A stretch of 64,000 bases of DNA from JAMXLO01 sp963812075. GTDB lineage: Bacteria; Pseudomonadota; Alphaproteobacteria; Acetobacterales; Acetobacteraceae. The stretch is from positions 1-64,000 of the forward strand of contig CAWETN010000011.1 in assembly GCA_963812075.1 (NCBI GenBank), read 5' to 3'. Numbering within the stretch: the stretch's first letter is position 1; every line of letters begins with the position of its first letter. The notes below the pieces were generated by a model that made no database searches, had not been told where the DNA came from, and was given only the letters and a program-made list of their open reading frames with translations. Shown in pieces: positions 18,288 to 26,802 of this stretch. Position numbers and translations under genes: made by a program.

Positions 18288-19463
18288 ATGAACGACTTCA
18301 CCCCGACTTCGTCTGACCCCGTCGCTCGCGCGCGCGCACTTGGCGCGGCGATCGAGGCTGCCGCCGATGCGATCGAACGCAGCCAGCGCATCCCCGAACC
18401 ATTGCTGTCGCAGATGCACGCCGCGCGCATATGCCGCATGCTGCTGCCGCGCTCGGCCGATGGCGACGAGGTGCAACCGTGGGTCTACTTGCGGGCGATC
18501 GAGGAACTCAGCCGCCGCGACGGCTCGGTCGGCTGGAATGTGTTCGTCGCCAACAGCGCCGCGCTGATCGCACCCTTCCTGCCGCCGCGGTCGATGCACG
18601 CGATCTTCGACGACCCGCGTGCCGTGGTGGCCTGGGGACCGCCGAACGAGTTGACGGCGCACGCAGTCCCGGGTGGCTATCGCATCACCGGTCAATGGAA
18701 CTTCGCCTCCGGCTGCCGCCAGGCAACCTGGATGGGCGCGCATGCCCGCGTGATGGAGCCCGATGGTTCGTTGCGGCTGAACGAGGCCGGCAGGCCAACG
18801 GTGCGCACGCTGCTGTTCCCCGTGGCGCAGGCGACGCTGATCGACGGTTCGTGGCAGGTCATCGGCATGCGGGGTACGATGTCGGGTGCCTATCGGCTCG
18901 ACGATGTGTTCGTGCCCGAGGACTTCAGCAGCACGCGCGAGGATCCGACGCTGCGGCGCGAACCTGGCCGGCTTTACGCCTTCCCGATGCAGGGTCTCTA
19001 TGCGGTCGGGGTGGCCGGTGTCGCCATGGGCATCGCGCGCGCCATGCTCGACACGTTCAAGGACCTCGCCACCCGCAAGGCGCCGCGCAATCTCGGGCGG
19101 CTCGCGGACAACGCGGTCGTGCAGTCGAACGTGGCGCAGATGGAGGCGCGGCTAGGTGCCGCTCGCGCCTATCTGGTGGAGACGCTGTCCGACACCTGGT
19201 CGGCCGACGACAGCTGGGTGATCGACGTGCCGGCGCGGGCACGCGTGCGACTGGCCTGTGCGTTCGCCATCCAGGCAGCCGAGGCGGTCGCCGACTACGC
19301 CTACAAATCGGCGGGTGTGGACGCGATCTTCCTCGGCACCGCCTTCGAGCGGCGCTTCCGCGACATCCACACGCTATCGCAGCAGATCCAGTCGCGCACC
19401 GCGCACTTCGAATCGGTCGGCCAGATCATGCTCGGGATCGAACCGCAAGGGACATTCTTTTAG
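18288..19463 (+). CDS. acyl-CoA dehydrogenase-like flavin monooxygenase
   Basis: This 391-residue protein has the acyl-CoA dehydrogenase fold and matches the group of two-component FADH2-dependent monooxygenases (HsaA/DszC-like) better than true dehydrogenases. Evidence is the N-terminal helical domain with LLPRSADGDEVQPW, the flavin-side segment GYRITGQWNFASGCRQATWM, and the absence of the catalytic glutamate context of fatty-acid dehydrogenases. The C-terminal helical part (DIHTLSQQIQSRTAHFESVG) is complete. It stands alone without a visible flavin reductase partner. Substrate unknown. Confidence 0.85.
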   Translation: MNDFTPTSSDPVARARALGAAIEAAADAIERSQRIPEPLLSQMHAARICRMLLPRSADGDEVQPWVYLRAIEELSRRDGSVGWNVFVANSAALIAPFLPPRSMHAIFDDPRAVVAWGPPNELTAHAVPGGYRITGQWNFASGCRQATWMGAHARVMEPDGSLRLNEAGRPTVRTLLFPVAQATLIDGSWQVIGMRGTMSGAYRLDDVFVPEDFSSTREDPTLRREPGRLYAFPMQGLYAVGVAGVAMGIARAMLDTFKDLATRKAPRNLGRLADNAVVQSNVAQMEARLGAARAYLVETLSDTWSADDSWVIDVPARARVRLACAFAIQAAEAVADYAYKSAGVDAIFLGTAFERRFRDIHTLSQQIQSRTAHFESVGQIMLGIEPQGTFF

Positions 19464-19729
19464 CCCGACTGGCCCGGCATCTGGAGGAAAAGAATCTTTT
19501 TAGGCCAGAGCTATTGCGGAATCACGAAAAAATATCCTCTTATTCGGCCTGCGTGAGCCGCGGGCCGTGCGCTCGCCAGCGATGAGAGGGACACCACCGA
19601 TGGCTGGACCGACAGCCTCCATGCGATGCCGGATCGCTGCAGCCGCGCGATGTAGCTGAGCCGCCAGGCTCACCGCAGCGGGCCCGGTGCCCGCAGGGCT
19701 GCACATCCCCCTCCTGAAAGGCCTCACCG

Positions 19730-19972
19730 ATGCTGCAATCGCACATCATCGAGATCGATGGCGTGTTCGTCGGCGCCGCGATCCGCATCGACCGCGGCTA
19801 CCGTTTCGTCGCCACCGATTTCCGTCTGGAAGAGCTCGACTCCTCGATCTGGCCCGCGCTGGCGGACGTCCACCGCGTCGCGCGCAGTGCCCTGCAACTG
19901 GCAACCTCTGCCGGGCCCATCGCGCCGTCGCTGCACGATGCGGCGCACCTCACCGTCGTCAAGGAGCGATGA
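19730..19972 (+). CDS. conserved small protein
   Basis: This 80-residue protein starts MLQSHIIEIDGVFVGAAIRI and continues DRGYRFVATDFRLEELDSSI. It looks like a small hypothetical family I associate with Acetobacteraceae; no function is known. Codon use matches the GC-rich neighbours and there is no membrane segment. Its stop overlaps the apparent start of the decayed ssuA gene (ATGATGA), so it was probably the first gene of that operon. The 266 bases upstream hold no other gene that I can support. Confidence 0.6.
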   Translation: MLQSHIIEIDGVFVGAAIRIDRGYRFVATDFRLEELDSSIWPALADVHRVARSALQLATSAGPIAPSLHDAAHLTVVKER

Positions 19973-20362
19973 TGTTGGCCCATTTGGAACCGCTGAGGGG
20001 TGCTGCCCACCGCCAGCCTTGCCGCTGCTTTCGTATCCTCGCGACAAGCCGCTCACGCCGGCCCCAGCGGGGCCCTGCGCGTCGGCTTCCAGAAGGGCGA
20101 ACCGATCCTCCTCGCGGCGCGACAAAACCGCGCCCTGGAGACGCTGCTGAATCCAGCAGGGCATCGACGTGCAGTGGATCGAGTTCCGGTTCGGCCCACC
20201 GATGCTGGAGGCGATGCGCGTCGCCGCCGTCGATCTGGGCGCGTTGGGCGATACGCCGGTGTCCGCACGCTGGCGAAGTGGACCGACATCACCGAGCAGA
20301 ACTCATTCTTCATGGCGCGGCGTGCCTATGTTGAAGCCAACGAACCGGTGGCTGCAATAATT
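19969..20362 (+). pseudogene. ssuA: ssuA remnant: sulfonate ABC transporter substrate-binding protein
   Basis: Pieces of a periplasmic aliphatic-sulfonate binding protein are spread over several frames. First comes a signal-peptide-like LPTASLAAAFVSSRQAAHA and ALRVGFQKGEPILLAARQNR. The next frame gives IEFRFGPPMLEAMRVAAVDL and GALGDTP. A third gives TDITEQNSFFMARRAYVEAN. At least two frameshifts and a large deletion are needed to explain the order, and the C-terminal half is missing: the sequence passes directly into permease coding sequence near 20365. It cannot make a working protein. Confidence 0.8.
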
Positions 20363-20728
20363 CTTGGTGCGTTCGGGAGTCTTTCTGATTGGGCGCGTGC
20401 GCTCGGTCGATCCGCACCTGCTTGAGATGGCGCGTGCGTATGGCATGGCCCCGCACGCGGTGTTCCGTCGCGTTGTGCTGCCAGGTGCGCTGCCGTCGAT
20501 CCTGGTCGGCCTGCGCTACGATCTCGGCATCATGTGCTGACGCTGATCGTGGCCGAGACGATCTCCGGCATCGGCTACATGGCGATGAACGCGCGCGAGT
20601 TCATGCAGGTCGATGTCGTGGTGTTCGCCATCCTGCTCTACGCCGCGCTGGGCAAGCTCGCCGACAGCGCGGCACGCCTGCTGGAGCGCACGACGCTGGC
20701 GTGGAATCCGGCTTACGCGAAGGCGTGA
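20363..20728 (+). pseudogene. ssuC: ssuC remnant: sulfonate ABC transporter permease, 3' part
   Basis: Only the C-terminal part of the permease remains. One frame reads VDPHLLEMARAYGMAPHAVF and VLPGALPSILVGLRYDLGIM, which includes the EAA-loop that contacts the ATPase, then stops. The neighbouring frame continues LTLIVAETISGIGYMAMNAR and the last membrane helix. The N-terminal half is deleted and fused to ssuA sequence. The final stop is two bases before the ssuB start. Confidence 0.8.
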
Positions 20729-20730
20729 CG

Positions 20731-21469
20731 ATGACCGCAATGGTTCTGGACCGCATCGCCGACCCGCGGCCGCGCGCGAGTTCCGCCGGTGCAGCCGTGA
20801 TTCTCCGCCGGCTGACAAGGTCGTTCGGCGGACATCATGTGCTGCGCGGCATCGATCTCGACATCGAGCCCGGCGCATTCGTCGCCATCGTCGGGCGCAG
20901 CGGTTGCGGCAAGTCGACGCTGCTGCGGCTGATGGCGGGGCTCGACATGCCGGACGGCGGCAGGATCGTGGTCGATCGCCATAGCGCAAGGTTGATGTTT
21001 CAGGAGCCGCGCCTGCTGCCATGGGAGCGCGTGGCCGACAACGTGGCTGTCGGCTGACGCATGCGCGCAACCGCAGCGAGCGCGAAAGACTTGCGACCGC
21101 CGCGCTCACCCAGGTGGGTCTCGCCGGCCGCGACCATGACTGGCCCGGCGTGCTGTCGGGTGGGCAGAAGCAGCGCGTCGCACTCGCCCGCGCGCTGGTC
21201 AGCCATCCGCGGCTGCTGGCGTGCGACGAGCCACTCGGCGCGCTCGATGCGCTCACCCGGATCGAGATGCAGGGACTGATCGAGGACGTGTGGCAGGCGA
21301 AGGGCTTCACGGCCAACGCACGATGTTGCCGAAGCAGTGGCCCTCGCCGATCGCATCCTGCTGCTGGAAGGTGGCGTGGTCGCGATGGACGTACCGGTGG
21401 ACCTGCCGCGCCCCCGCCGGCGCGGCGATGCTCACGCAGCTGTTGCAGCAGGCGGGCGGCTCCGCCTGA
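20731..21469 (+). pseudogene. ssuB: ssuB remnant: sulfonate ABC transporter ATPase
   Basis: The ATPase still shows Walker A as AIVGRSGCGKSTLLRLMAGL, the Q-loop (LMFQEPRLLPWE), then, after a one-base deletion near 21055, the signature LSGGQKQRVALARAL and Walker B LLACDEPLGALDAL. Near 21320 a second lesion deletes bases ahead of the H-loop, which reappears as HDVAEAVALADRILLLEGG in another frame. A third shift affects the C-terminus. Because whole segments are missing as well as single bases, this is true decay rather than one sequencing error. Confidence 0.82.
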
Positions 21470-21481
21470 GCCGCGTTGCCG

Positions 21482-22453
21482 CTACTCCCGGAGTTCCGGG
21501 ATCACCCATAGCGGCTTTTCGCCGCGTGCCACACGCTCGACGTTGTCGAAGCCGTTGCGGAACCGCGCGCTCTGGTTGTCCCACGTCGGCCCGGCGTAGT
21601 GCGGCGTCAGGATCACGTTGTCCAGCGTGAACAGCGGATTGTTTGCGGGCGGCGGCTCCTGGTCGAACACGTCGAGCCCCGCGCCGGCGATCGTGCCGTT
21701 GGTCAGCGCCTCGTGCAGGGCCGGCTCGTCCACCACCGGTCCGCGGCAGGTGTTGATCAGGTAGGCCGTCGGCTTCATCAGGCGGAACTGCGCGGCACCC
21801 ATCATGTGCCGCGTGCTTGGGATCAGCGGCACGTGCAGCGACACGATGTCCGACGTGCGCAGCACCTCGTTGAGCAGCCGGAACTTCACGCCGAGTGTGT
21901 CGGCGGCGTCCTCGCTGAGGCGTGCGATGTCGAAATACTGCACCGCCATGCCGAAGCCCTGGGCGAGGCGCGCGACCTTCTTGCCGATGTTGCCGAGGCC
22001 GATGATGCCCAGCGTGCGGCCATGCAGCTCGTAGAGCCGCACGCTGGCCACGTCGTTGCCGCGCCAGCGGCCGGACTTCACCATCTCATGCAGCCAGGTC
22101 AGCCGGCGGCAGACTGCGAGCATCAGCAGGATCGCGTGCTCCGCCACCGCGATCGCGTTGGCGCCACCGTTGTTGCACACCGGCACGCCGGCGCGGCGCG
22201 CCGCCTCGATGTCGACGCGGTCGTAGCCGGCGCTGAGCAGCTGCACCAGCTTCAGCTTCGGCGCGGACTTGTAGAACGCGTCGTCCATCTTCACTTCGCC
22301 GAGGCCGACGATGTACTCGGCATCGGCGAGTGCGGCGTTGAACTCCGGGCTGCCGGAGCGGGCGATGACGGTGTCGAACCCGGACGGCGCCAGTTCGCGC
22401 GCGATGTCCATTGCACTCAGCGGATTGTCGGTCAGCAGGATCTTCGGCGCCAT
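21482..22453 (-). CDS. D-2-hydroxyacid dehydrogenase (NAD-dependent)
   Basis: This 323-residue enzyme belongs to the D-isomer-specific 2-hydroxyacid dehydrogenase family, which reduces 2-oxoacids. The NAD motif GRTLGIIGLGNIGKKVA is near residue 145. The catalytic Arg is in NTCRGPVVDEPAL, the Glu in FDQEPPP, and the His in TPHYAGPT, all in the usual order. The length is normal. It is convergent with the ssu remnant, whose stop lies 12 bases away. Substrate is unknown; phosphoglycerate, glyoxylate and others are possible in this family. Confidence 0.93.
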   Translation of the reverse strand: MAPKILLTDNPLSAMDIARELAPSGFDTVIARSGSPEFNAALADAEYIVGLGEVKMDDAFYKSAPKLKLVQLLSAGYDRVDIEAARRAGVPVCNNGGANAIAVAEHAILLMLAVCRRLTWLHEMVKSGRWRGNDVASVRLYELHGRTLGIIGLGNIGKKVARLAQGFGMAVQYFDIARLSEDAADTLGVKFRLLNEVLRTSDIVSLHVPLIPSTRHMMGAAQFRLMKPTAYLINTCRGPVVDEPALHEALTNGTIAGAGLDVFDQEPPPANNPLFTLDNVILTPHYAGPTWDNQSARFRNGFDNVERVARGEKPLWVIPELRE

Positions 22454-22573
22454 CGGCTTCTCTCCATGTCGGTTGCTTTGTCGCGAGGATAGCGGGGCCG
22501 AGTGCGGTTAGCCAATTGTTCACCGAAAGCGGTGACAGTCGCCGCTGCCTGATTGTCACAGGAATGGCATCTG

Positions 22574-23398
22574 ATGATTGCTGCGCGCGAACGGCTGGCT
22601 GGTGCGTTGCGGTTGGGGCGGCGATCCTTCCTCGGCACCGCCGCTTTCGGCTGTGCGTGTTGTCGGCTCTTGCCTCGTGCGCTCGCCGAGGAGGCAGCGC
22701 ATGCAGGAGCGGCGGGTCTGGCTTCGCCACATTGGGCCTATGAGGGCGATCCCGGGGCTGCCAACTGGGGCAATATCACACCGGCCTTCAAGGTCTGCCA
22801 GCTCGGGCTCGAACAATCGCCGATCGACCTCGTCGATGCCGTGCCGGCGGCGCCTGGCAACCTCGACATCGCCTGGCAGCCGATGAAGCTCAGGATCGTC
22901 AACAACGGCCACACGATCCAGGTGAATGCCGCACCCGGGTCGTCCTGCGTGATCGGCGGCACGAGCTACGAGCTCCAGCAATTCCACTTCCATCACCCGA
23001 GCGAACACCTTCTCTCCGGCAGACCGTTCGATCTGGAATGCCACTTCGTGCACCGCTCAGCCACTGGCGACCTTGCCGTCATCGGCGTCTTCGTCAGGCC
23101 AGGCGATGCAAACCGCGGGCTGGATCCGATCTGGCAGGCCATGCCGCGCCAGGAGGGACCGGAGCGCGACGCAGGTTCGGTGATCGATCCCGGCATGCTG
23201 CTGCCCGCTGAACGCGGCTTTTACCGCTACATGGGCTCGCTCACGACGCCGCCATGCACGCAGGGCATCGTCTGGACGTTGCTCCAGCAGCCTATCGAGG
23301 CATCGCCAGAACAGATCAGGCAATTCGCCGCGCTGTACGCAGACAACGCCCGCCCTGTCCAGGGCCATAACCGCCGCTTCCTCTTGCGGTCGAGCTGA
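22574..23398 (+). CDS. alpha-type carbonic anhydrase, Tat-exported
   Basis: This 274-residue protein hydrates CO2 to bicarbonate in the periplasm. A twin-arginine signal (LGRRSFLGTAAFG) lies near residue 15. The catalytic domain shows the zinc histidines in QFHFHHPSEH and the third in CHFVH, plus the LTTPPCTQGIVW segment with the conserved active-site threonine. The domain starts WAYEGDPGAANWG, typical of bacterial alpha enzymes. I chose the ATG at 22574; an in-frame TTG at 22553 would add seven residues without a better ribosome site. Confidence 0.93.
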   Translation: MIAARERLAGALRLGRRSFLGTAAFGCACCRLLPRALAEEAAHAGAAGLASPHWAYEGDPGAANWGNITPAFKVCQLGLEQSPIDLVDAVPAAPGNLDIAWQPMKLRIVNNGHTIQVNAAPGSSCVIGGTSYELQQFHFHHPSEHLLSGRPFDLECHFVHRSATGDLAVIGVFVRPGDANRGLDPIWQAMPRQEGPERDAGSVIDPGMLLPAERGFYRYMGSLTTPPCTQGIVWTLLQQPIEASPEQIRQFAALYADNARPVQGHNRRFLLRSS

Positions 23399-23426
23399 CA
23401 CTGACCCTCCTCGGGAGAACCCTTCC

Positions 23427-25463
23427 ATGAACACTCACAGCGGTGCCCTGTCGCTCATCGCCAATCGCGCGATCGGAACGAAGATCGACATCGGCTTTGC
23501 TTGCGTGCTGGCGATTCTCGCGGTGGTGAGCGTCACGGCCTACTTTTCGTTCCACACCTCCGCAGAGGGCTTCTCGACCTACGCGCAGCGGGTGTCGGTG
23601 GTGGGGATCGCCCGCGACGCCGATCGGAGCTTTCTGAATGTCCGCCGCTTCGTGCGCGACTATGCATCCGCCGGTGTCGAGAGCAATGTCGAGGCGGTGA
23701 AACGGGAACTCGCGTCGCTGCAGCCGCTGCTGCAGCGCGGCCTGGCCGAGATCAAGAACCCCGAACGGCATCGCCTGCTGGAGGACGTTGTCCGCAACAT
23801 CGAAGCCTATTTGAAGGATTTCGATCAGCTTGTGGTGCAGACGCGCGAGCGCATGAAGCTTATCGAAGCCACGCTCGATCCATTGGGCGCCAGCCTGCAG
23901 CAGGATTTCGATACACTCATCGCCGCGGCTGCCAAGGCGGGCAACGGCAGTGTCGAGGTGCTTGGCTATGAGGGTCGACAGCACCTGATGCTTGCACGCC
24001 TCAACGTCAACAAGCTGCTGGGACGGCACGAGCAGGAAGCGGGCGAGGCGGCCGAGAAATCGTTCGCCAATATTACCGCGGCGCTGCAGGCGCTCGACGC
24101 CGCCACGAAGGGCGCCGATTTCCGCAAGGTGGTCGACGGTCTTCAGGTCGGCGTGGCCAGCTACCAGGATTCCTATCGCAAGGCCGTGGATCTCGAGCGA
24201 TCGGTCGACAGCATGGCCAACAGCACGATGAAGGACATCGGCCAACAGGTGCAGACCGATACCGAATCGATCAAGGCAAGCGGCATTGCCGACGAGAAGC
24301 AGGAGGAGACCAACACGCTGTCCACGATGGCATGGACGAGTTCGCTCATCCTCTACCTGTCGGTCGGCGGACTGCTGCTTGGCGCAGCGCTCGCGTGGCT
24401 GATCGGCCGCGGCATTTCGCGCCCGGTGGTCGGCATGTGCAGCGCGATGCGCGCGCTGGCGGGTGGCGACAAGACGGCGGAGATCCCTGGCGTCGGCCGC
24501 AAGGACGAGATCGGCCAGATGGCAGAGACCGTCCAGGTGTTCAAGGACAACATGATCGAGGCCGACCGGCTGCGCGCCGAGCACGAACAGAACAAGGCGA
24601 AGGCCGAGGCGGAGCGGAAGCAGGCGATGCTGAACCTGGCCAATTCGTTCGAGGCCGGCGTGAAAGGCGTCGTCAACTCTGTGGCGTCGCAGTCGACCGA
24701 GATGCAGGCCTCCGCCGAGGCGATGACGCACACCGCCGCGGAGGCGTCGCAGCAGGCGACCGCGGTGGCTGCGGCCGTCGAGCAGGCGTCGGCAAATGTC
24801 CAGACGGTGGCGAGTTCGGCCGAGGAGCTGTCCGCCTCGGTGCTGGAGATCGGGCGGCAGGTCGAACAGTCCTCGAAGATCGCCAGCCAGGCGGTCAACG
24901 ATGCGAACCACACCAATGGCATCGTCGAGGGTCTGAGCAGGACGGCGCAGCGCATCGGCGAAGTGGTCCAACTCATCGAGAACATCGCCGGGCAGACCAA
25001 TCTGCTGGCGCTGAATGCCACGATCGAGGCGGCCCGCGCGGGCGACGCCGGCAAAGGTTTTGCCGTGGTGGCCAGCGAGGTGAAGTCGCTCGCCAATCAG
25101 ACTGCGAAGGCCACCGAGGAGATCCGGGCGCAGATCACCGAGATCCAGGGCACCACGGGCCAGACCGTAGAGGCGATCCACAGGATAGGCGAAACCATCA
25201 ACCAGATGAACGAGATCGCCACCGCGATCGCCTCTGCGGTCGAGGAGCAGGGCGCGGCGACGCGCGAGATCGCCAGCAGCGTGCAGCAGGCCGCGCAGGG
25301 CACCGGCGCGATCGCCACCAACATCGGCGGGGTCAGCCGGGCGGCGACCGACACCGGTGCGGCGGCGTCGCAGGTGCTGGCGGCGGCCGGCGAACTGTCG
25401 AAGCAGTCCGAAACGCTGCGGCGTGACGTTGAGAGCTTCCTCGCCAACGTCAGGGCAGCGTGA
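23427..25463 (+). CDS. methyl-accepting chemotaxis protein
   Basis: This 678-residue chemoreceptor has a first membrane helix (about 21-42), a long helical periplasmic sensor (about 45-300) resembling a helical bimodular domain, a second membrane helix (about 307-328), a HAMP domain (about 329-382) and a long cytoplasmic coiled-coil signalling domain. The hairpin tip that binds CheA and CheW is clear near residues 520-550: IAGQTNLLALNATIEAARAG followed by KGFAVVASEV. The ligand is unknown. No chemotaxis kinase genes are nearby. Its 3' end overlaps the convergent ubiH-like gene by 14 bases. Confidence 0.95.
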   Translation: MNTHSGALSLIANRAIGTKIDIGFACVLAILAVVSVTAYFSFHTSAEGFSTYAQRVSVVGIARDADRSFLNVRRFVRDYASAGVESNVEAVKRELASLQPLLQRGLAEIKNPERHRLLEDVVRNIEAYLKDFDQLVVQTRERMKLIEATLDPLGASLQQDFDTLIAAAAKAGNGSVEVLGYEGRQHLMLARLNVNKLLGRHEQEAGEAAEKSFANITAALQALDAATKGADFRKVVDGLQVGVASYQDSYRKAVDLERSVDSMANSTMKDIGQQVQTDTESIKASGIADEKQEETNTLSTMAWTSSLILYLSVGGLLLGAALAWLIGRGISRPVVGMCSAMRALAGGDKTAEIPGVGRKDEIGQMAETVQVFKDNMIEADRLRAEHEQNKAKAEAERKQAMLNLANSFEAGVKGVVNSVASQSTEMQASAEAMTHTAAEASQQATAVAAAVEQASANVQTVASSAEELSASVLEIGRQVEQSSKIASQAVNDANHTNGIVEGLSRTAQRIGEVVQLIENIAGQTNLLALNATIEAARAGDAGKGFAVVASEVKSLANQTAKATEEIRAQITEIQGTTGQTVEAIHRIGETINQMNEIATAIASAVEEQGAATREIASSVQQAAQGTGAIATNIGGVSRAATDTGAAASQVLAAAGELSKQSETLRRDVESFLANVRAA

Positions 25464-26688
25464 GTGGCGGCTCGCCCATCGCCTGGCGCATGAACAGCCG
25501 CTTCAGCGGCGGCGCGCGATGCACGGCCGCAATGCCAACATCGCGCGCCAGACGCAGCAGCGGATTGTCGTTGCTGAACAAGCGGTCGAGCGCGTCGGTC
25601 GCCGCCAGCATCAGCAGATTGTCCGGCCGCCGCTGCCGCTGGTAGCGGCGCAGCAGGTCAGGCGCGCCACGATCCTCGCCCCGGCGCGACGCCTCGATCA
25701 GCAGGTCGGCAAGTGCCATCGCGTCGCGGAAACCGAGGTTCAGTCCCTGGCCGGCGATCGGGTGGATGGTGTGCGCCGCGTCGCCCACCAGCACGAGGCG
25801 CGCGTCGAAATAGCGATGCGCATGCAGGGCACCGAGAGGGTAGTTCCAGCGCCGGCCCACGACGCGGACCGCGCCGAGATGGTCGCCGAGCCGGCGCGCG
25901 ATCGCGTTGGCGAAATGGGCATCGTCGAGCGCCAGCATGCGCTGTGCGATCGCCGTGCGCTCGGTCCATACGATCGCCGAGACGTTCGGCGCTCCGCCTA
26001 CCAGCGCATCGGGACTGGCGCCCATCGGCAGCTGTGCGAAGGGGCCGGACGGCAGGAAGTGCTCGAGGGCCACGTTGTGGTGCGGGCGCTCGTGACTGAT
26101 CGCGCAGACGATGCCGGTCTGGTCGTAGCGGAGCCGGGTGACCGGGATGCCGGCGGCGCGCCGCAACGGCGAATCCCTGCCCTCGGCGGCCACGACGAGA
26201 CGGCAGTCGATGTCGGGTCCGCCGGTGATGTGCACAGTGGCCCCGGTGTGGTCTCGATCCACCAGGGCGGCGGCCGGAGCGAACACCCGCAGCGCCGGCA
26301 GCGTGTCCATATGGGCATTCAGCGCCACGCGCAGGTTGCGCGCCTCCACCATGTGTCCGAAGGCTGCCACACCGGCACTGTCATGCCGGAAGTGCAGGAA
26401 CAGCGGCGACGCCGGGCGGCCGAGACGGCCGTCGCTGATGCGGATATCGAAGATAGGGGAGGCCAGATCGGCCAGGCGGTCCCAAACGCCGGCCTCCGCC
26501 AGCAGGCGGCGCGAACCGGCGGCGACAGCGTAGGCGCGGCCGTCGAAGGCCGGGTGCTCCATCGGTGGCAGTGCCGCGCGATCGACCACCACGGTGGCGA
26601 TGCCGGCGGTGGCGAGCCGGCAGGCCAACGTGCCCCCGACCGGCCCGGCTCCGATGATGCACACCTCGGCGGATAGCCGCTCGCTCAT
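25450..26688 (-). CDS. UbiH/UbiF-type FAD-dependent hydroxylase
   Basis: This 412-residue enzyme belongs to the aromatic-ring hydroxylase family that modifies ubiquinone precursors. It has the N-terminal FAD motif CIIGAGPVGGTLACRLA, a DG-type motif (RLVVAAEGRDSPLRRAAGI) in the middle, and the second FAD motif VLVGDAAHTIHPIAGQGLNL near residue 310. The ATG at 26688 is chosen because the reading frame upstream enters the divergent ftsK region. It is likely in ubiquinone biosynthesis, but which ring position it hydroxylates cannot be told. It is convergent with the chemoreceptor. Confidence 0.9.
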   Translation of the reverse strand: MSERLSAEVCIIGAGPVGGTLACRLATAGIATVVVDRAALPPMEHPAFDGRAYAVAAGSRRLLAEAGVWDRLADLASPIFDIRISDGRLGRPASPLFLHFRHDSAGVAAFGHMVEARNLRVALNAHMDTLPALRVFAPAAALVDRDHTGATVHITGGPDIDCRLVVAAEGRDSPLRRAAGIPVTRLRYDQTGIVCAISHERPHHNVALEHFLPSGPFAQLPMGASPDALVGGAPNVSAIVWTERTAIAQRMLALDDAHFANAIARRLGDHLGAVRVVGRRWNYPLGALHAHRYFDARLVLVGDAAHTIHPIAGQGLNLGFRDAMALADLLIEASRRGEDRGAPDLLRRYQRQRRPDNLLMLAATDALDRLFSNDNPLLRLARDVGIAAVHRAPPLKRLFMRQAMGEPPLTLP

Positions 26689-26802
26689 GTGGCCACAGTG
26701 GCGCGGACGCCACACCGTCGGCAAGCCGGTGCGGCTGACGCTTCTGCGACTCAGCGGTTTGCGGCATATAGCTGCGATATCGCGCGAACAGCGGGGAACC
26801 CC

